Below, piece after piece: positions 27,073 through 36,246 of a DNA stretch of 64,000 bases. The number at the start of each line of letters is the position of its first letter. Positions within the stretch are counted from its first letter, which is position 1. The translations under genes were made by a program, and so were the position numbers. Below the pieces are notes generated by a model. The model was given only the letters and a program-made list of their open reading frames with translations, was not told the origin of the DNA and made no database searches. The stretch is from RGIG3013 sp045538935 (GTDB lineage: Bacteria > Bacillota > Clostridia > Oscillospirales > Acutalibacteraceae). Location of the stretch: positions 124,001 through 188,000 of the forward strand of contig JAZQEI010000027.1 in assembly GCA_045538935.1 (NCBI GenBank), written 5' to 3'.

Positions 27073-28866
27073 TTATTCTTTAACAATAGCAGCAAACTTA
27101 CATTTTTCCATACAAGCGCCGCACTTAATACACTTACTTGCATCGATAACATGGGGTTCTTTAACTGTGCCCGAAATAGCGCCAACAGGACAAACTCTAG
27201 CACATGCGGTACAACCCTTACATTTATCAGCAATGATCTTGTACTGTAATAGATTCTTACAAACACCTGCAGGACACTTTTTGTCTACAACGTGTGCAAT
27301 GTATTCATCTCTAAAGTAACGTAATGTTGATAAAACAGGGTTGGGAGCTGTTTGACCAAGTCCGCATAATGATGCCGACTTGATGTGGTTACAAAGCTCT
27401 TCCATCTTATCAATATCTTCAAGCGTAGCAGTACCGTTGGTAACCTTTTCAAGCATCTCTAGCAAACGCTTTGTACCAATACGGCAAGGAGTACATTTAC
27501 CGCAAGACTCATCAACAGTAAACTCTAAGAAGAACTTAGCAATGTCTACCATACAAGTATCTTCGTCCATAACGATAAGTCCGCCAGAACCCATCATAGA
27601 GCCAATGGCGATAAGGTTATCGTAATCAATCGGAACATCAATATGCGATGCAGGAATACAACCGCCGGAAGGACCACCGGTTTGAGCAGCCTTAAACTTT
27701 TTACCGTTAGGTACGCCGCCACCGATTTCTTCAACAACTTCTCTTAAAGTTGTACCCATAGGAATTTCAACAAGGCCTGTGTTGGTAATTTTACCGCCAA
27801 GCGCAAACACCTTAGTACCTTTAGATTTTTCTGTACCCATCGATGCAAACCAGTCTGCACCGTTTAAAATAATTCTGGGAATGTTAGCGTATGTTTCAAC
27901 GTTATTAAGAACGGTAGGTTTACCAAATAAGCCCTTAACTGCCGGGAACGGAGGACGAGGACGAGGCTCACCTCTGTTACCTTCAATAGAGGTCATTAAT
28001 GCAGTTTCCTCACCGCAAACGAATGCACCTGCACCAAAACGAAGCTGAATATCAAAATTAAAGCCTGTAGAGAAAATATCTTTACCTAAAAGACCGTATT
28101 CTCTTGCTTGATTTATGGCTATCTGCAAACGCTGAATTGCAATAGGATACTCTGCGCGAACATAAACATAACCTTCGTCAGCACCGATAGCGTAACCAGC
28201 AATTGCCATAGCTTCAATAAGTGCATGTGGGTCGCCTTCAAGAATAGAACGGTCCATAAATGCACCTGGGTCACCTTCGTCAGCGTTACAACAAACATAT
28301 TTTTTATCGCCAACAGATTTAGAAGCGAACTCCCATTTTTTACCTGTGGGGAAACCGCCGCCGCCTCTGCCGCGAAGTCCGGAATCTGTAATGCACTTAA
28401 TAACATCTTCAGGTGTCATTTCGGTAAGAACCTTACCAAGTGCCTGATAACCGTCCATAGCGATATATTCATCAATTACTTCGGGGTTAATAACACCGCA
28501 GTTACGTAGTGCAACACGATGCTGCTTTTTATAGAAGCTTGTTTCGTTAAGAGAAGAAACAGGATTTTCGGCTGTTGTTTTCATTTCGTTATGTACTAAA
28601 CGCTCAACAATTCTTCCCTTTAATAAATGCTCCTCAACTATTTCGGGAACATCTTCAGCTGTAACCATGGTATAAAATGTGCCTTCGGGGTAGATTATCA
28701 TAATCGGACCCAATGCGCAAAGACCGAAACAACCGGTAGTTACTATTTTAATTTCTTCTTCAAGATTTTTTGCAGCAAGTTCTTTTTCAAGTGCATCTCT
28801 TACAGCCATACTGCCGGAGGAGGTACAACCTGTACCGCCGCAAATTAAAACGTGCGAACGAATCAT
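27073..28866 (-). CDS. hydB: Hydrogenase flavoprotein subunit, NuoF-like
   Basis: This 597-residue subunit holds FMN and the NAD(H) site. It has an N-terminal thioredoxin-like [2Fe-2S] domain (CGGTGCTSSGS), the NuoF core with GLRGRGGGGFPTGKKW and CNADEGDPGAFMDR, an SLBB domain, the C-terminal cluster motif ESCGKCTPCRIG, and two ferredoxin motifs (CKGCTACARVCPVG and CIKCGACMEKC). Carrying both the N-terminal and the C-terminal extras is typical of HydB/HndC of bifurcating hydrogenases. It lies 17 bases upstream of hydA and 13 bases downstream of the small ferredoxin gene. Confidence 0.96.
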   Translation of the reverse strand: MIRSHVLICGGTGCTSSGSMAVRDALEKELAAKNLEEEIKIVTTGCFGLCALGPIMIIYPEGTFYTMVTAEDVPEIVEEHLLKGRIVERLVHNEMKTTAENPVSSLNETSFYKKQHRVALRNCGVINPEVIDEYIAMDGYQALGKVLTEMTPEDVIKCITDSGLRGRGGGGFPTGKKWEFASKSVGDKKYVCCNADEGDPGAFMDRSILEGDPHALIEAMAIAGYAIGADEGYVYVRAEYPIAIQRLQIAINQAREYGLLGKDIFSTGFNFDIQLRFGAGAFVCGEETALMTSIEGNRGEPRPRPPFPAVKGLFGKPTVLNNVETYANIPRIILNGADWFASMGTEKSKGTKVFALGGKITNTGLVEIPMGTTLREVVEEIGGGVPNGKKFKAAQTGGPSGGCIPASHIDVPIDYDNLIAIGSMMGSGGLIVMDEDTCMVDIAKFFLEFTVDESCGKCTPCRIGTKRLLEMLEKVTNGTATLEDIDKMEELCNHIKSASLCGLGQTAPNPVLSTLRYFRDEYIAHVVDKKCPAGVCKNLLQYKIIADKCKGCTACARVCPVGAISGTVKEPHVIDASKCIKCGACMEKCKFAAIVKE

Positions 28867-28879
28867 TTATTTTTCCTCC

Positions 28880-29245
28880 TTATTTTGTGCTGCCGATTGT
28901 GTATTCATCAACAATCTTGCCGCCCTTAATATGCTGTTCTATAACTTCTTTGGCCTTTTCGGCAGTCATTTTTACATATGTAACCTTGTCTTTACCGTCT
29001 TCAAACACCTCAACAACGGGTTCATACTGGCAAATGCCTATACAACCTGTTTGAGTAACGGTAACGTTATCAAGATTTGCTTTAGCAACGCCTTCAACAA
29101 AAGCGTTGAGAACCGGTCTTGCACCTGCAGCAATACCGCAAGTAGCCATACCTACAACAATGCGCTTACCGCCCATACCTTCGCGGAGTACAACTTTATC
29201 CTGCATTTTTTCTCTAATAGCAGCAAGTTCAGCTAAGCTTTTCAT
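28880..29245 (-). CDS. Thioredoxin-like [2Fe-2S] ferredoxin, HndB type
   Basis: The 121-residue protein has the thioredoxin-like ferredoxin pattern with cysteines at ATCGIAAGA and QTGCIGICQYEP. It corresponds to HndB of the four-subunit NADP-reducing hydrogenase of Desulfovibrio (HndABCD). Its presence suggests a four-subunit enzyme here rather than the HydABC trimer alone. ATG 29245 has GGAGG upstream. It lies between the HATPase gene and hydB. Confidence 0.92.
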   Translation of the reverse strand: MKSLAELAAIREKMQDKVVLREGMGGKRIVVGMATCGIAAGARPVLNAFVEGVAKANLDNVTVTQTGCIGICQYEPVVEVFEDGKDKVTYVKMTAEKAKEVIEQHIKGGKIVDEYTIGSTK

Positions 29246-29262
29246 CTATATATTCCTCCTGA

Positions 29263-29817
29263 TTAAATAATCATACTGTACTGTTCATTAAGATATTCTC
29301 TTACCCATTCAAGCACTTCAAAACTCGATAGCGGAACATCACCCAACATTTGACGCATTTGTAAAGTAAACAACTCTACCTTACCCTTTGGCGTTGTGTG
29401 AATAAACTCAAAATCGACCTTATCTGCAGACTGAATCAAAATACAAATTGTTGAAACAATGTCACCTATTGGGGTAAAATCGATACTTTTTGTATTAAAT
29501 GTAGCCTTTATTTCGGTACCATGATTTTCGGTTTTTCCATCATCCACAACCGATGTTATTATAAGTGTACCGCCGGTTTGTTCTGCAGCTAACTTTAAAA
29601 GCGGAATACCTAAACCTACCTTGCGGGTTGTTCGAGTTGTATAAAACGGATCAATTACCTTTTTTACAACATCTTCGTTCATTCCGCAGCCGTTGTCTTG
29701 TATAGAAACACAAAGCATGCCGTTTTCATCTTCTGAAAGATAAATTCTAATAAGAGTAGCGCCGGCCGTTATTGAGTTTTGCGTAACATCAAGGATGTTA
29801 AGAGATAGTTCTTTCAT
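29263..29817 (-). CDS. HATPase-domain protein within the hydrogenase operon
   Basis: The 184-residue protein has a GHKL ATPase domain: an N-box (LDVTQNSITAG), G1 DNGCGMNED and G2 KVGLGIPLLKLAAEQTGG. It has no membrane segment and no visible His-phosphorylation domain, so it is not a complete sensor kinase. About 80 C-terminal residues of unknown fold follow. Genes of this kind recur between nuoE-like and nuoF-like hydrogenase genes in Clostridia, and their role is not established. Anti-sigma-like or assembly control are both possible. The start is 10 bases after the hydC stop. Confidence 0.88.
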   Translation of the reverse strand: MKELSLNILDVTQNSITAGATLIRIYLSEDENGMLCVSIQDNGCGMNEDVVKKVIDPFYTTRTTRKVGLGIPLLKLAAEQTGGTLIITSVVDDGKTENHGTEIKATFNTKSIDFTPIGDIVSTICILIQSADKVDFEFIHTTPKGKVELFTLQMRQMLGDVPLSSFEVLEWVREYLNEQYSMII

Positions 29818-29827
29818 AAAGCTTAAG

Positions 29828-30325
29828 TTATGCCTTATATTTTTCTAAGATTCCGTCAACGTCTTCTTTTTTAAGTCTGCCGTAAACTTCGTCGTTTATA
29901 GTCATAACCGGAGCTAGACCGCAAGCGCCGATGCAACGTGTAGCTTCTAAAGAATAAACGCCATCAGGAGAAGTTTCGCCGGGCTTAATACCTATTTTTT
30001 GAGAAATTCTCTCAATAATATCACCTGCACCTTTAACATAACAAGCGGTACCAAGGCATACAGCAATTGCTATTTTGCCCTTAGGATTAAGCAAGAACTG
30101 TGAATAGAAACTTGCAATTCCATATACTTCCTCAAGTGAAGTACCCATGCCATCTGCAATAATCTTTTGAACCTCTATGGGAAGATATCCATAGATTTCT
30201 TGAGCCTCTTGCATTACAGGCATCATTGCTCCCTGTTCACCCTTGTGTTTGGCAATTACTTCTTTTAGCCTTGCCTCCTGTTCAGGAGTACCCTTGAACA
30301 CAACGGTAGTAAGTTTTTTCTTCAT
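29828..30325 (-). CDS. hydC: Hydrogenase NuoE-like [2Fe-2S] subunit
   Basis: The 165-residue subunit has an N-terminal helical part and a thioredoxin-like [2Fe-2S] domain with cysteines at CLGTACYVKGA and ATRCIGACGLAPV. It corresponds to NuoE/HydC/HndA and passes electrons to the flavoprotein subunit. ATG 30325 has GGGAGG upstream. It is the first gene behind the hydrogenase promoter. Confidence 0.95.
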   Translation of the reverse strand: MKKKLTTVVFKGTPEQEARLKEVIAKHKGEQGAMMPVMQEAQEIYGYLPIEVQKIIADGMGTSLEEVYGIASFYSQFLLNPKGKIAIAVCLGTACYVKGAGDIIERISQKIGIKPGETSPDGVYSLEATRCIGACGLAPVMTINDEVYGRLKKEDVDGILEKYKA

Positions 30326-30377
30326 ACTAAAAATTACCTCCCGTGCGGACGTTGCCGCTAAATTTACAAAATGATTG

Positions 30378-30401
30378 TGATGTTTTTAACAATTAACATC
30401 A
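30378..30401. repeat. Inverted repeat TGATGTT-N10-AACATCA in the hydC leader
   Basis: The arms lie at 30378-30384 and 30395-30401, and the spacer contains TTAACAATT. The element is between the predicted transcription start (about 30431) and hydC, so it could be a repressor site. The TTAAC and TTAACA pieces faintly recall Rex operators, but the match is imperfect and I do not call it Rex. Confidence 0.35.
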
Positions 30402-30437
30402 TAATAAAAAACACATAAGTGTATGTGCAACATATAT

Positions 30438-30466
30438 AATATAACATAGTTACACGATAATTTCAA
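30438..30466 (-). promoter_or_regulatory. Predicted promoter of the hydrogenase structural genes
   Basis: On the minus strand, TTGAAA (30466-30461) and TATATT (30443-30438) are 17 bases apart, with an extended TGT before the -10. The leader is about 105 bases long. The upstream PHP gene ends 23 bases before the -35 with no visible terminator, so read-through from the regulatory genes is possible. Confidence 0.65.
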
Positions 30467-30488
30467 GAACTTTAAAGTACAATTTTAC

Positions 30489-31205
30489 TTATTTTTTTGT
30501 TTTTAGACAATGTACGAGACTTGCTGCACTTTTTGTATCTAATTCGATAAAATTTTCGGGCTCATTTATAGTCCCTAAATTATGCGCATCAGAACTACAC
30601 AGATGCCTCAACTCACCTACTAATGCATAGTTTTTTTCATACTCAAATTTGTTATTATAATCGTTAAATTCCAATGCCGTAAACTCCGCATCAAACGGGA
30701 TATCACCTAATATAGCAATAATTCCGTTAGAGCGTCTATCAATATGCGCCGGATACACTACCCCGCCGTATTTATTTACCAATTCTACCGCACTGTTAAC
30801 ATCTATATTTGTTGCTGTAATTAGTAGCTTTTCTTCGGTTGAAACAATAACATCATTTTCATCCATAATGACCTGATTTCCGAATATTTTTGGATTATTT
30901 TTAAAATCGGGTATTTGATTATAGATGTATTCAGAAAACGACATAGCATCTTGTAAATTTTTAAACAAACAAACCAAATGTATATCTTCTGCAGTGGTAA
31001 GTTCCATGCCTGCCACAGGCACTATACCGTACTCGTTGCAAGCTTTAAAAAAAGCTGGACAGTTTTTACAAGTATTATGGTCGGTAAGCGCCACAATATC
31101 TAAACCTTTAATGTAAGCCATTCCTGCAATGTTGGCGGGAGTCATATCGTCGTCTGCACAGGGTGACAGACAGGAATGTATGTGTAAATCGTAACTGTAT
31201 TTCAT
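30489..31205 (-). CDS. PHP-domain metal-dependent phosphoesterase
   Basis: The 238-residue protein has the PHP metal-binding motifs DLHIHSCLSPC, LTDHN, the central E of GMELTT, YPAHIDRRS and the C-terminal CSSDAHN. These resemble the YciV/TrpH group, which includes 3',5'-nucleotide phosphatases and RNases. The substrate here is unknown. Its start codon overlaps the stop of the upstream DRTGG gene, so the two are translationally coupled. Placement between the sensory hydrogenase-like gene and the hydrogenase operon suggests a role in nucleotide signalling, which is inference. Confidence 0.88.
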   Translation of the reverse strand: MKYSYDLHIHSCLSPCADDDMTPANIAGMAYIKGLDIVALTDHNTCKNCPAFFKACNEYGIVPVAGMELTTAEDIHLVCLFKNLQDAMSFSEYIYNQIPDFKNNPKIFGNQVIMDENDVIVSTEEKLLITATNIDVNSAVELVNKYGGVVYPAHIDRRSNGIIAILGDIPFDAEFTALEFNDYNNKFEYEKNYALVGELRHLCSSDAHNLGTINEPENFIELDTKSAASLVHCLKTKK

Positions 31206-31540
31206 TATTCTGCACTTATAAGTTCGTTAACAATAACACAAATATCAAAGGCAGATTTTTCGCTTACAATAAGGTTAATTTGCTTTTGTTTTGCAGCATC
31301 GATAATATCTTGCTCGGGCATCACACCTTCAGCAAACACAACACAAGCAACATCTGCTAGCGATGCAACTGCCAAAACATTTATATTTGACATAATGGTA
31401 ATCCAAGCGTCTGTATCTTTAGCTTTGCCCATTACCCAACTAAGTAAATCACCGACATAACCAGACGAAATATCACGCTCGGGATCTGGCAAAACAATAG
31501 CCTTAAAACCATCTATATTTGCTAAACTTGATACCTTCAT
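31205..31540 (-). CDS. DRTGG-type small regulatory protein (second copy)
   Basis: The 111-residue protein resembles the stand-alone DRTGG-domain proteins found beside clostridial hydrogenase genes (GYVGDLLSWVMGKA, then AWITIMSNINVLAVASLADVACVVFAEG). The DRTGG domain also occurs next to CBS domains and in phosphotransacetylase fusions and is thought to sense a small molecule. ATG 31540 is six bases after the stop of the HydS-like gene; a TTG one codon earlier is possible. It is diverged from the other DRTGG-type gene at 33286-33642. Confidence 0.75.
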   Translation of the reverse strand: MKVSSLANIDGFKAIVLPDPERDISSGYVGDLLSWVMGKAKDTDAWITIMSNINVLAVASLADVACVVFAEGVMPEQDIIDAAKQKQINLIVSEKSAFDICVIVNELISAE

Positions 31541-31543
31541 CAA

Positions 31544-32848
31544 CTACTCATCTCCACTGCTTGAGGCTATTGCTCCAAAGCTTTTGTAAATCTCATTAAT
31601 TTTTTCTTTCATTACAAACAAACAATCGGTCTCTTTAGATTTTCCCAAAACAACATCTTCTGCATGTGCTTTGCAAGTTGGGGCACCACAAGCGCCACAG
31701 TCAAGCCCTGGAAGTTGTTCGCACATTTTTTGAATACTGCTTAACATCTGCATCGCCTTGTCGCGATCGCTGCTTAATTGCATTACCTTAGACCAACTAA
31801 GTGAACTGGTCCATAAATTATCGGTTGGAATATCTTCATAGCTATTGCACTCAATATCAGCACTTGAAACCGGCAAATACCTTCTTAAATTATGAAGTCT
31901 GGCTTTTGCAATATACGGGTTTTCTACAGTTAATGTTCCGCCAAAGCAACCACCATGACAAGCATTAAGTTCTACAAACTCTAAACCGGAAATATTCTCG
32001 TTTTCTATTTCTTCCAGTACTTTTATAGCGTTTTTTACGCCATCGGCGGCAAGATATTTACTATTATAAATTGCCGATGCTTCTCCACCCGTGCCAGCCC
32101 AGCTAATACCTGTTCTGCCGCTTTGTCTTAATGGCTTTAACTCATCTGTGCTACGCATTGCGCTTACAAGTTTTTTATAAATTTGTTCGATAGCTAAAAC
32201 GGCATCTACACTGCTTTTTTCTATGCCAATCGGTTGTTTTATATAGCTAACCTTTGCGGGACACGGGCTTATAAAGAACACACCTATATCGCTATCTTTA
32301 AGTTCCGGATGTTCTTTTTTGGCATTTGCACGCGCAATTTTTGCAGCGAGTTCAACAGGTGGTAATAGAGGTAAAACATTATCACGCAAAAGCGGAAAAC
32401 GAGCACTTATAAGTCGGCAAATAACCGGACATGCTGAACTTATAACCGGCTTTTTTATGCCCGGCTTTTTTAAGTATGCTCTTGTAAACTCGGTTATATA
32501 TTCAGCCGCACGGGCAACCTCATACACACTGTCAAAACCGCACTTTAATAAACCGTTCAAAATATAATCAGTATCATCAAGATTATCAAACTGACCATAT
32601 AAAGCGGGTGCCGGTAAAGCTATTTTATATTTATAATCTTCTATAACAGATATTGGATCATACACAGCATATTTTGCATTAGTAGGACAAATTCTAATAC
32701 ATTCGCCGCAGTCAATACATCTGTCCGAATTTATGTAAGCCTTAGAGTCTTTAACCCTTATGGCTTCGGTTGGGCAACTTTTCACACAATGCGTGCAGCC
32801 CGCGCATTTATCGGTTCTTAATGACACCGAATGAACAAACTGTGACAT
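31544..32848 (-). CDS. HydS-like [FeFe]-hydrogenase-related protein, probable sensor
   Basis: The 434-residue protein has two [4Fe-4S] ferredoxin motifs (C15/18/21/25 and C44/47/50/54), then a hydrogenase-like domain with L1 SSACPVI (C140), L2 ISPCPAK (C196) and L3 ELNACHGGCFGG (C297, C301). A further [4Fe-4S] domain of the Fer4-like/FeS type lies at the C-terminus (LDCGACGAPTCKAHAEDVV to C409). The four H-cluster cysteines are kept, but the catalytic surroundings are degenerate and the C-terminal small-subunit region is absent. This matches the putative sensory class of [FeFe] hydrogenases rather than a high-turnover enzyme. A PAS domain, common in HydS, is missing. It is flanked by an RsbW-like ATPase gene and a DRTGG gene. 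Confidence 0.85.
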   Translation of the reverse strand: MSQFVHSVSLRTDKCAGCTHCVKSCPTEAIRVKDSKAYINSDRCIDCGECIRICPTNAKYAVYDPISVIEDYKYKIALPAPALYGQFDNLDDTDYILNGLLKCGFDSVYEVARAAEYITEFTRAYLKKPGIKKPVISSACPVICRLISARFPLLRDNVLPLLPPVELAAKIARANAKKEHPELKDSDIGVFFISPCPAKVSYIKQPIGIEKSSVDAVLAIEQIYKKLVSAMRSTDELKPLRQSGRTGISWAGTGGEASAIYNSKYLAADGVKNAIKVLEEIENENISGLEFVELNACHGGCFGGTLTVENPYIAKARLHNLRRYLPVSSADIECNSYEDIPTDNLWTSSLSWSKVMQLSSDRDKAMQMLSSIQKMCEQLPGLDCGACGAPTCKAHAEDVVLGKSKETDCLFVMKEKINEIYKSFGAIASSSGDE

Positions 32849-32870
32849 TGTTCTTCCCCCTTAATATTTT

Positions 32871-33285
<415 letters not shown>

Positions 33286-33293
<8 letters not shown>

Positions 33294-33642
33294 AGTCTAC
33301 ACTCCCTCCGGTAAGACCATTAGCATACAAAAGACCGCAGGCTAAATACATTCTGTGTGCGCTCTTCATTACAACAATGCCCGCATCTTTTGCAAGCTCA
33401 ATAATATCTTGACTTGGCTCTTTGCCTCTTACAAATACTATGCAACGCATATCCATCATAATAGCAGTTCTTACAACCTGTGGATTTGCAAGACCGGTAA
33501 GTAAAACAGCTTGATCTTTTACATAGGCCAAAACATCACTCATCATATCGCTTCCACAAGCTGAAAGTACCTCATTTTCAAGGTTGTCTTCACCGCATAA
33601 AATTTCGGCATCTAAAAGCTCTGCTATTCTCTTAATTTTCAT
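33286..33642 (-). CDS. DRTGG-type small regulatory protein (first copy)
   Basis: The 118-residue protein starts MKIKRIAELLDAEILCGED and continues with CGSDMMSDVLAY, LLTGLANPQVVRTA and CIVFVRGKEP, the pattern of stand-alone DRTGG-domain proteins in clostridial hydrogenase clusters. ATG 33642 has GGGAG 9 bases upstream. A longer reading from 33717 would add an unrelated leader. It is the first gene of the regulatory set. Two TATAAT hexamers lie upstream (about 33680-33712) without clear -35 partners. Confidence 0.8.
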
Positions 33643-33746
33643 AAAATTCATCTCCCAAAAGTTGCTTTGACTTTTTAACATTATAGAAAGGTTATCTTTT
33701 ATGTAATTATACAACATTTGTTATAAAATTTCTACCTTTTTTACAC

Positions 33747-33790
33747 AAAAAATTGCAAAACAGCAAATTCTGCCATCTTGCAATTTTTTA
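33747..33790 (-). terminator. Terminator of the clpC operon
   Basis: On the minus strand, AAAAAATTGCAA pairs with TTGCAATTTTT across a loop that itself pairs weakly (GCAG / CTGC). It begins within 10 bases of the clpC stop. Confidence 0.75.
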
Positions 33791-33796
33791 ATACAA

Positions 33797-36241
33797 TTAT
33801 TCTTTCTCAAATATAAATTGATTATTTACATAATCACATTTTACCATGCAACCGGAAGAAACAGAATTATCGAGTATTTTCTCACTCAAGACATCTTCTA
33901 TTTTGGCCTGAATAGCACGTCTTAAGGGCCTTGCGCCATAAACGGGATCAAACCCTGCACTCGCAATAGCATTAATAGCCTCTTTAGTAAACTGAATTTC
34001 AATATTCAGTTCTTTAAGCCTTATTTTTAATGTTTCGAGCATTTTTTCTGCTATTTTACCAATATCATCTGTACTAAGCTTATGGAAAACTATAATATCG
34101 TCTACCCTATTTAAAAACTCTGGTCTAAAGGTGTTTTTAAGTTCTAATGTTACAGACTCTTTGATTTGCTCATATGACTGTTCATCGTTTTCGATATCGC
34201 TAAAACCTAGTGATGATTTTTTGTCGGTGATTAAACGCGCACCAACGTTAGAGGTCATAATTATTACAGTATTTTTAAAGTTAACCTTACGACCGGTTGA
34301 ATCGGTTAAAATTCCATCATCAAGAATTTGTAAAAGCACATTAAACACATCGGGATGTGCTTTTTCAATTTCATCAAACAATATTACAGAATATGGTGTT
34401 CTTCTAACCTTTTCGGTTAACTGTCCGCCCTCTTCGTATCCGACATATCCGGGTGGGGATCCGATAAGCTTAGATACCGTGTGTTTTTCCATATATTCAG
34501 ACATATCAAGCCTAATCATTGCAGTTTCTGAGCCGAACATTGCTTGTGCCAATGCTTTACAAAGCTCGGTTTTGCCTACACCCGTAGGGCCTAAAAATAT
34601 GAACGAACCAATAGGGCGTTTAGGGTCTTTTAAACCAACTCTGCCTCTACGAATTGCGCGAGCAACAGCCGAAACGGCCTCACTTTGCCCAACAATTCTT
34701 TGGTGCAAAATATTTTCCATATTTAACAGTCGTTCGCTTTCTGCTTTGTTAAGATCAGTTACGGGAATACCGGTCCATTCCGATACGATTTCTGATATTT
34801 GCACTTCAGTAACCTTGTTTTTGATTTTTGAATTATCGTTATTCCACTTATTACGCTCTTGCTCAAGCTGTTCAGAAAGTTCGCGCTCTTTATCTCTTAA
34901 CTTTGCAGCAGTTTCAAAATCTTGAGAATCTATGGCGTTGTTTTTGTCGATTTCTGTTTGTTTAATTTGGCTTTCCAAACTTTTTAGCTCGTCTGGTGCC
35001 GTGAATTTAAGCATTCTAACCTTAGATGCCGCTTCGTCAATTAAATCTATAGCTTTATCGGGCAAATACCTATCAGAAATATATCGCGACGACAATTTAA
35101 CTGCGGCATCTACCGCAGAATCGGTTATCTCAACATTATGGTGCTCTTCGTATTTTTGCTTTAGTCCCTGCAAAATTAAAACAGCATCATCTACGGTTGG
35201 CTCGGCTACTGTTACAGGTTGAAAACGGCGTTCTAGGGCAGCATCCTTTTCTATGTGCATTCGGTATTCGCTTAGTGTTGTTGCACCTATTATTTGTAAA
35301 TCTCCACGCGCTAACGATGGCTTTAAAATATTAGCTGCATCGGTTGAGCCCTCGGCAGAACCAGCACCCACAATTGTGTGAACTTCGTCAATAAAAAGTA
35401 TAATATTATCTGATGCAGCCACTTCATCAATTATACCCTTAATACGCTCTTCAAAATCACCCCTGTATTTCGTTCCGGCAACCATACCTGTTAAATCTAA
35501 AGATATAAGTCGTTTGTCTTTTAAAATTTCGGGTGCGTCACCGCTTATAATTTTTAATGCCAGTCCTTCGGCTATTGCGGTTTTACCAACTCCGGGCTCG
35601 CCAATAAGACAAGGGTTATTCTTGGTTCTGCGGCACAGTATTTGTATAACTCTGTCAATTTCCTTGCTTCTGCCTATAACCGGATCTATTTTTCCATCTT
35701 TAGCATCGGCTGTTAAATCGCGTCCGAATTTATCAACAAGATCTGTTTTTACAGGACCCTTGGGCATTTTAGAAGACTTAGAGCCATCAGTATAATTTGA
35801 GCCACTTTGACTTTTTACTATATCGTTTTTTATTGACTCAATATCTGCGCCTAACTCACCCAAAACATTAACTGCATAGCTATCTTTTTCAAAAATAATG
35901 GCAATAAGCAAATGTTCTGTGCCGGCATTATTGCTTTTGGCAACATTAGCCGTTCTTACAGCATTTTCTATTACCCGTTTAGACTTGGGCGTAAAATCTG
36001 ACGGGTCAAGATTGGTTTCGTTGCCCTTTCCTATAGAATCAACTATTAATTGCTCTACATTCTGTACCGATATGCTGTACTTGCTTAATATTACTGCGGC
36101 TACTCCGCTTCCCTCTTTTAATAACCCTAGCAGTATATGTTCGGTACCAACATATGTGTGTCCGAGCATTTTTGCAGAATTTATTGCGAGATTAAGTGCT
36201 TCGTTAGCTTTTGGAGTAAAGCCACTAAAGTTATATTTCAT
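33797..36241 (-). CDS. clpC: ATP-dependent Clp protease ATPase subunit ClpC
   Basis: ClpC unfolds substrates, including McsB-marked arginine-phosphorylated proteins, and passes them to ClpP. The 814 residues show two Clp-N repeats (1-145), a first AAA module with GEPGVGKTAIAEGLA near residue 220, a UVR-containing middle domain (about 420-470), and a second AAA module with GPTGVGKTELCKALA near 550. No ClpP gene is in the window. ATG 36241 is 5 bases downstream of the mcsB stop. Expression should follow CtsR control through the promoter upstream of ctsR. Confidence 0.97.
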   Translation of the reverse strand: MKYNFSGFTPKANEALNLAINSAKMLGHTYVGTEHILLGLLKEGSGVAAVILSKYSISVQNVEQLIVDSIGKGNETNLDPSDFTPKSKRVIENAVRTANVAKSNNAGTEHLLIAIIFEKDSYAVNVLGELGADIESIKNDIVKSQSGSNYTDGSKSSKMPKGPVKTDLVDKFGRDLTADAKDGKIDPVIGRSKEIDRVIQILCRRTKNNPCLIGEPGVGKTAIAEGLALKIISGDAPEILKDKRLISLDLTGMVAGTKYRGDFEERIKGIIDEVAASDNIILFIDEVHTIVGAGSAEGSTDAANILKPSLARGDLQIIGATTLSEYRMHIEKDAALERRFQPVTVAEPTVDDAVLILQGLKQKYEEHHNVEITDSAVDAAVKLSSRYISDRYLPDKAIDLIDEAASKVRMLKFTAPDELKSLESQIKQTEIDKNNAIDSQDFETAAKLRDKERELSEQLEQERNKWNNDNSKIKNKVTEVQISEIVSEWTGIPVTDLNKAESERLLNMENILHQRIVGQSEAVSAVARAIRRGRVGLKDPKRPIGSFIFLGPTGVGKTELCKALAQAMFGSETAMIRLDMSEYMEKHTVSKLIGSPPGYVGYEEGGQLTEKVRRTPYSVILFDEIEKAHPDVFNVLLQILDDGILTDSTGRKVNFKNTVIIMTSNVGARLITDKKSSLGFSDIENDEQSYEQIKESVTLELKNTFRPEFLNRVDDIIVFHKLSTDDIGKIAEKMLETLKIRLKELNIEIQFTKEAINAIASAGFDPVYGARPLRRAIQAKIEDVLSEKILDNSVSSGCMVKCDYVNNQFIFEKE

Positions 36242-36246
36242 ATATA

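Noticed and set aside
30326..30430. Possible riboswitch in the hydC leader
   Set aside because: Only one weak inverted repeat is present; no multi-helix fold or known riboswitch core could be recognised.
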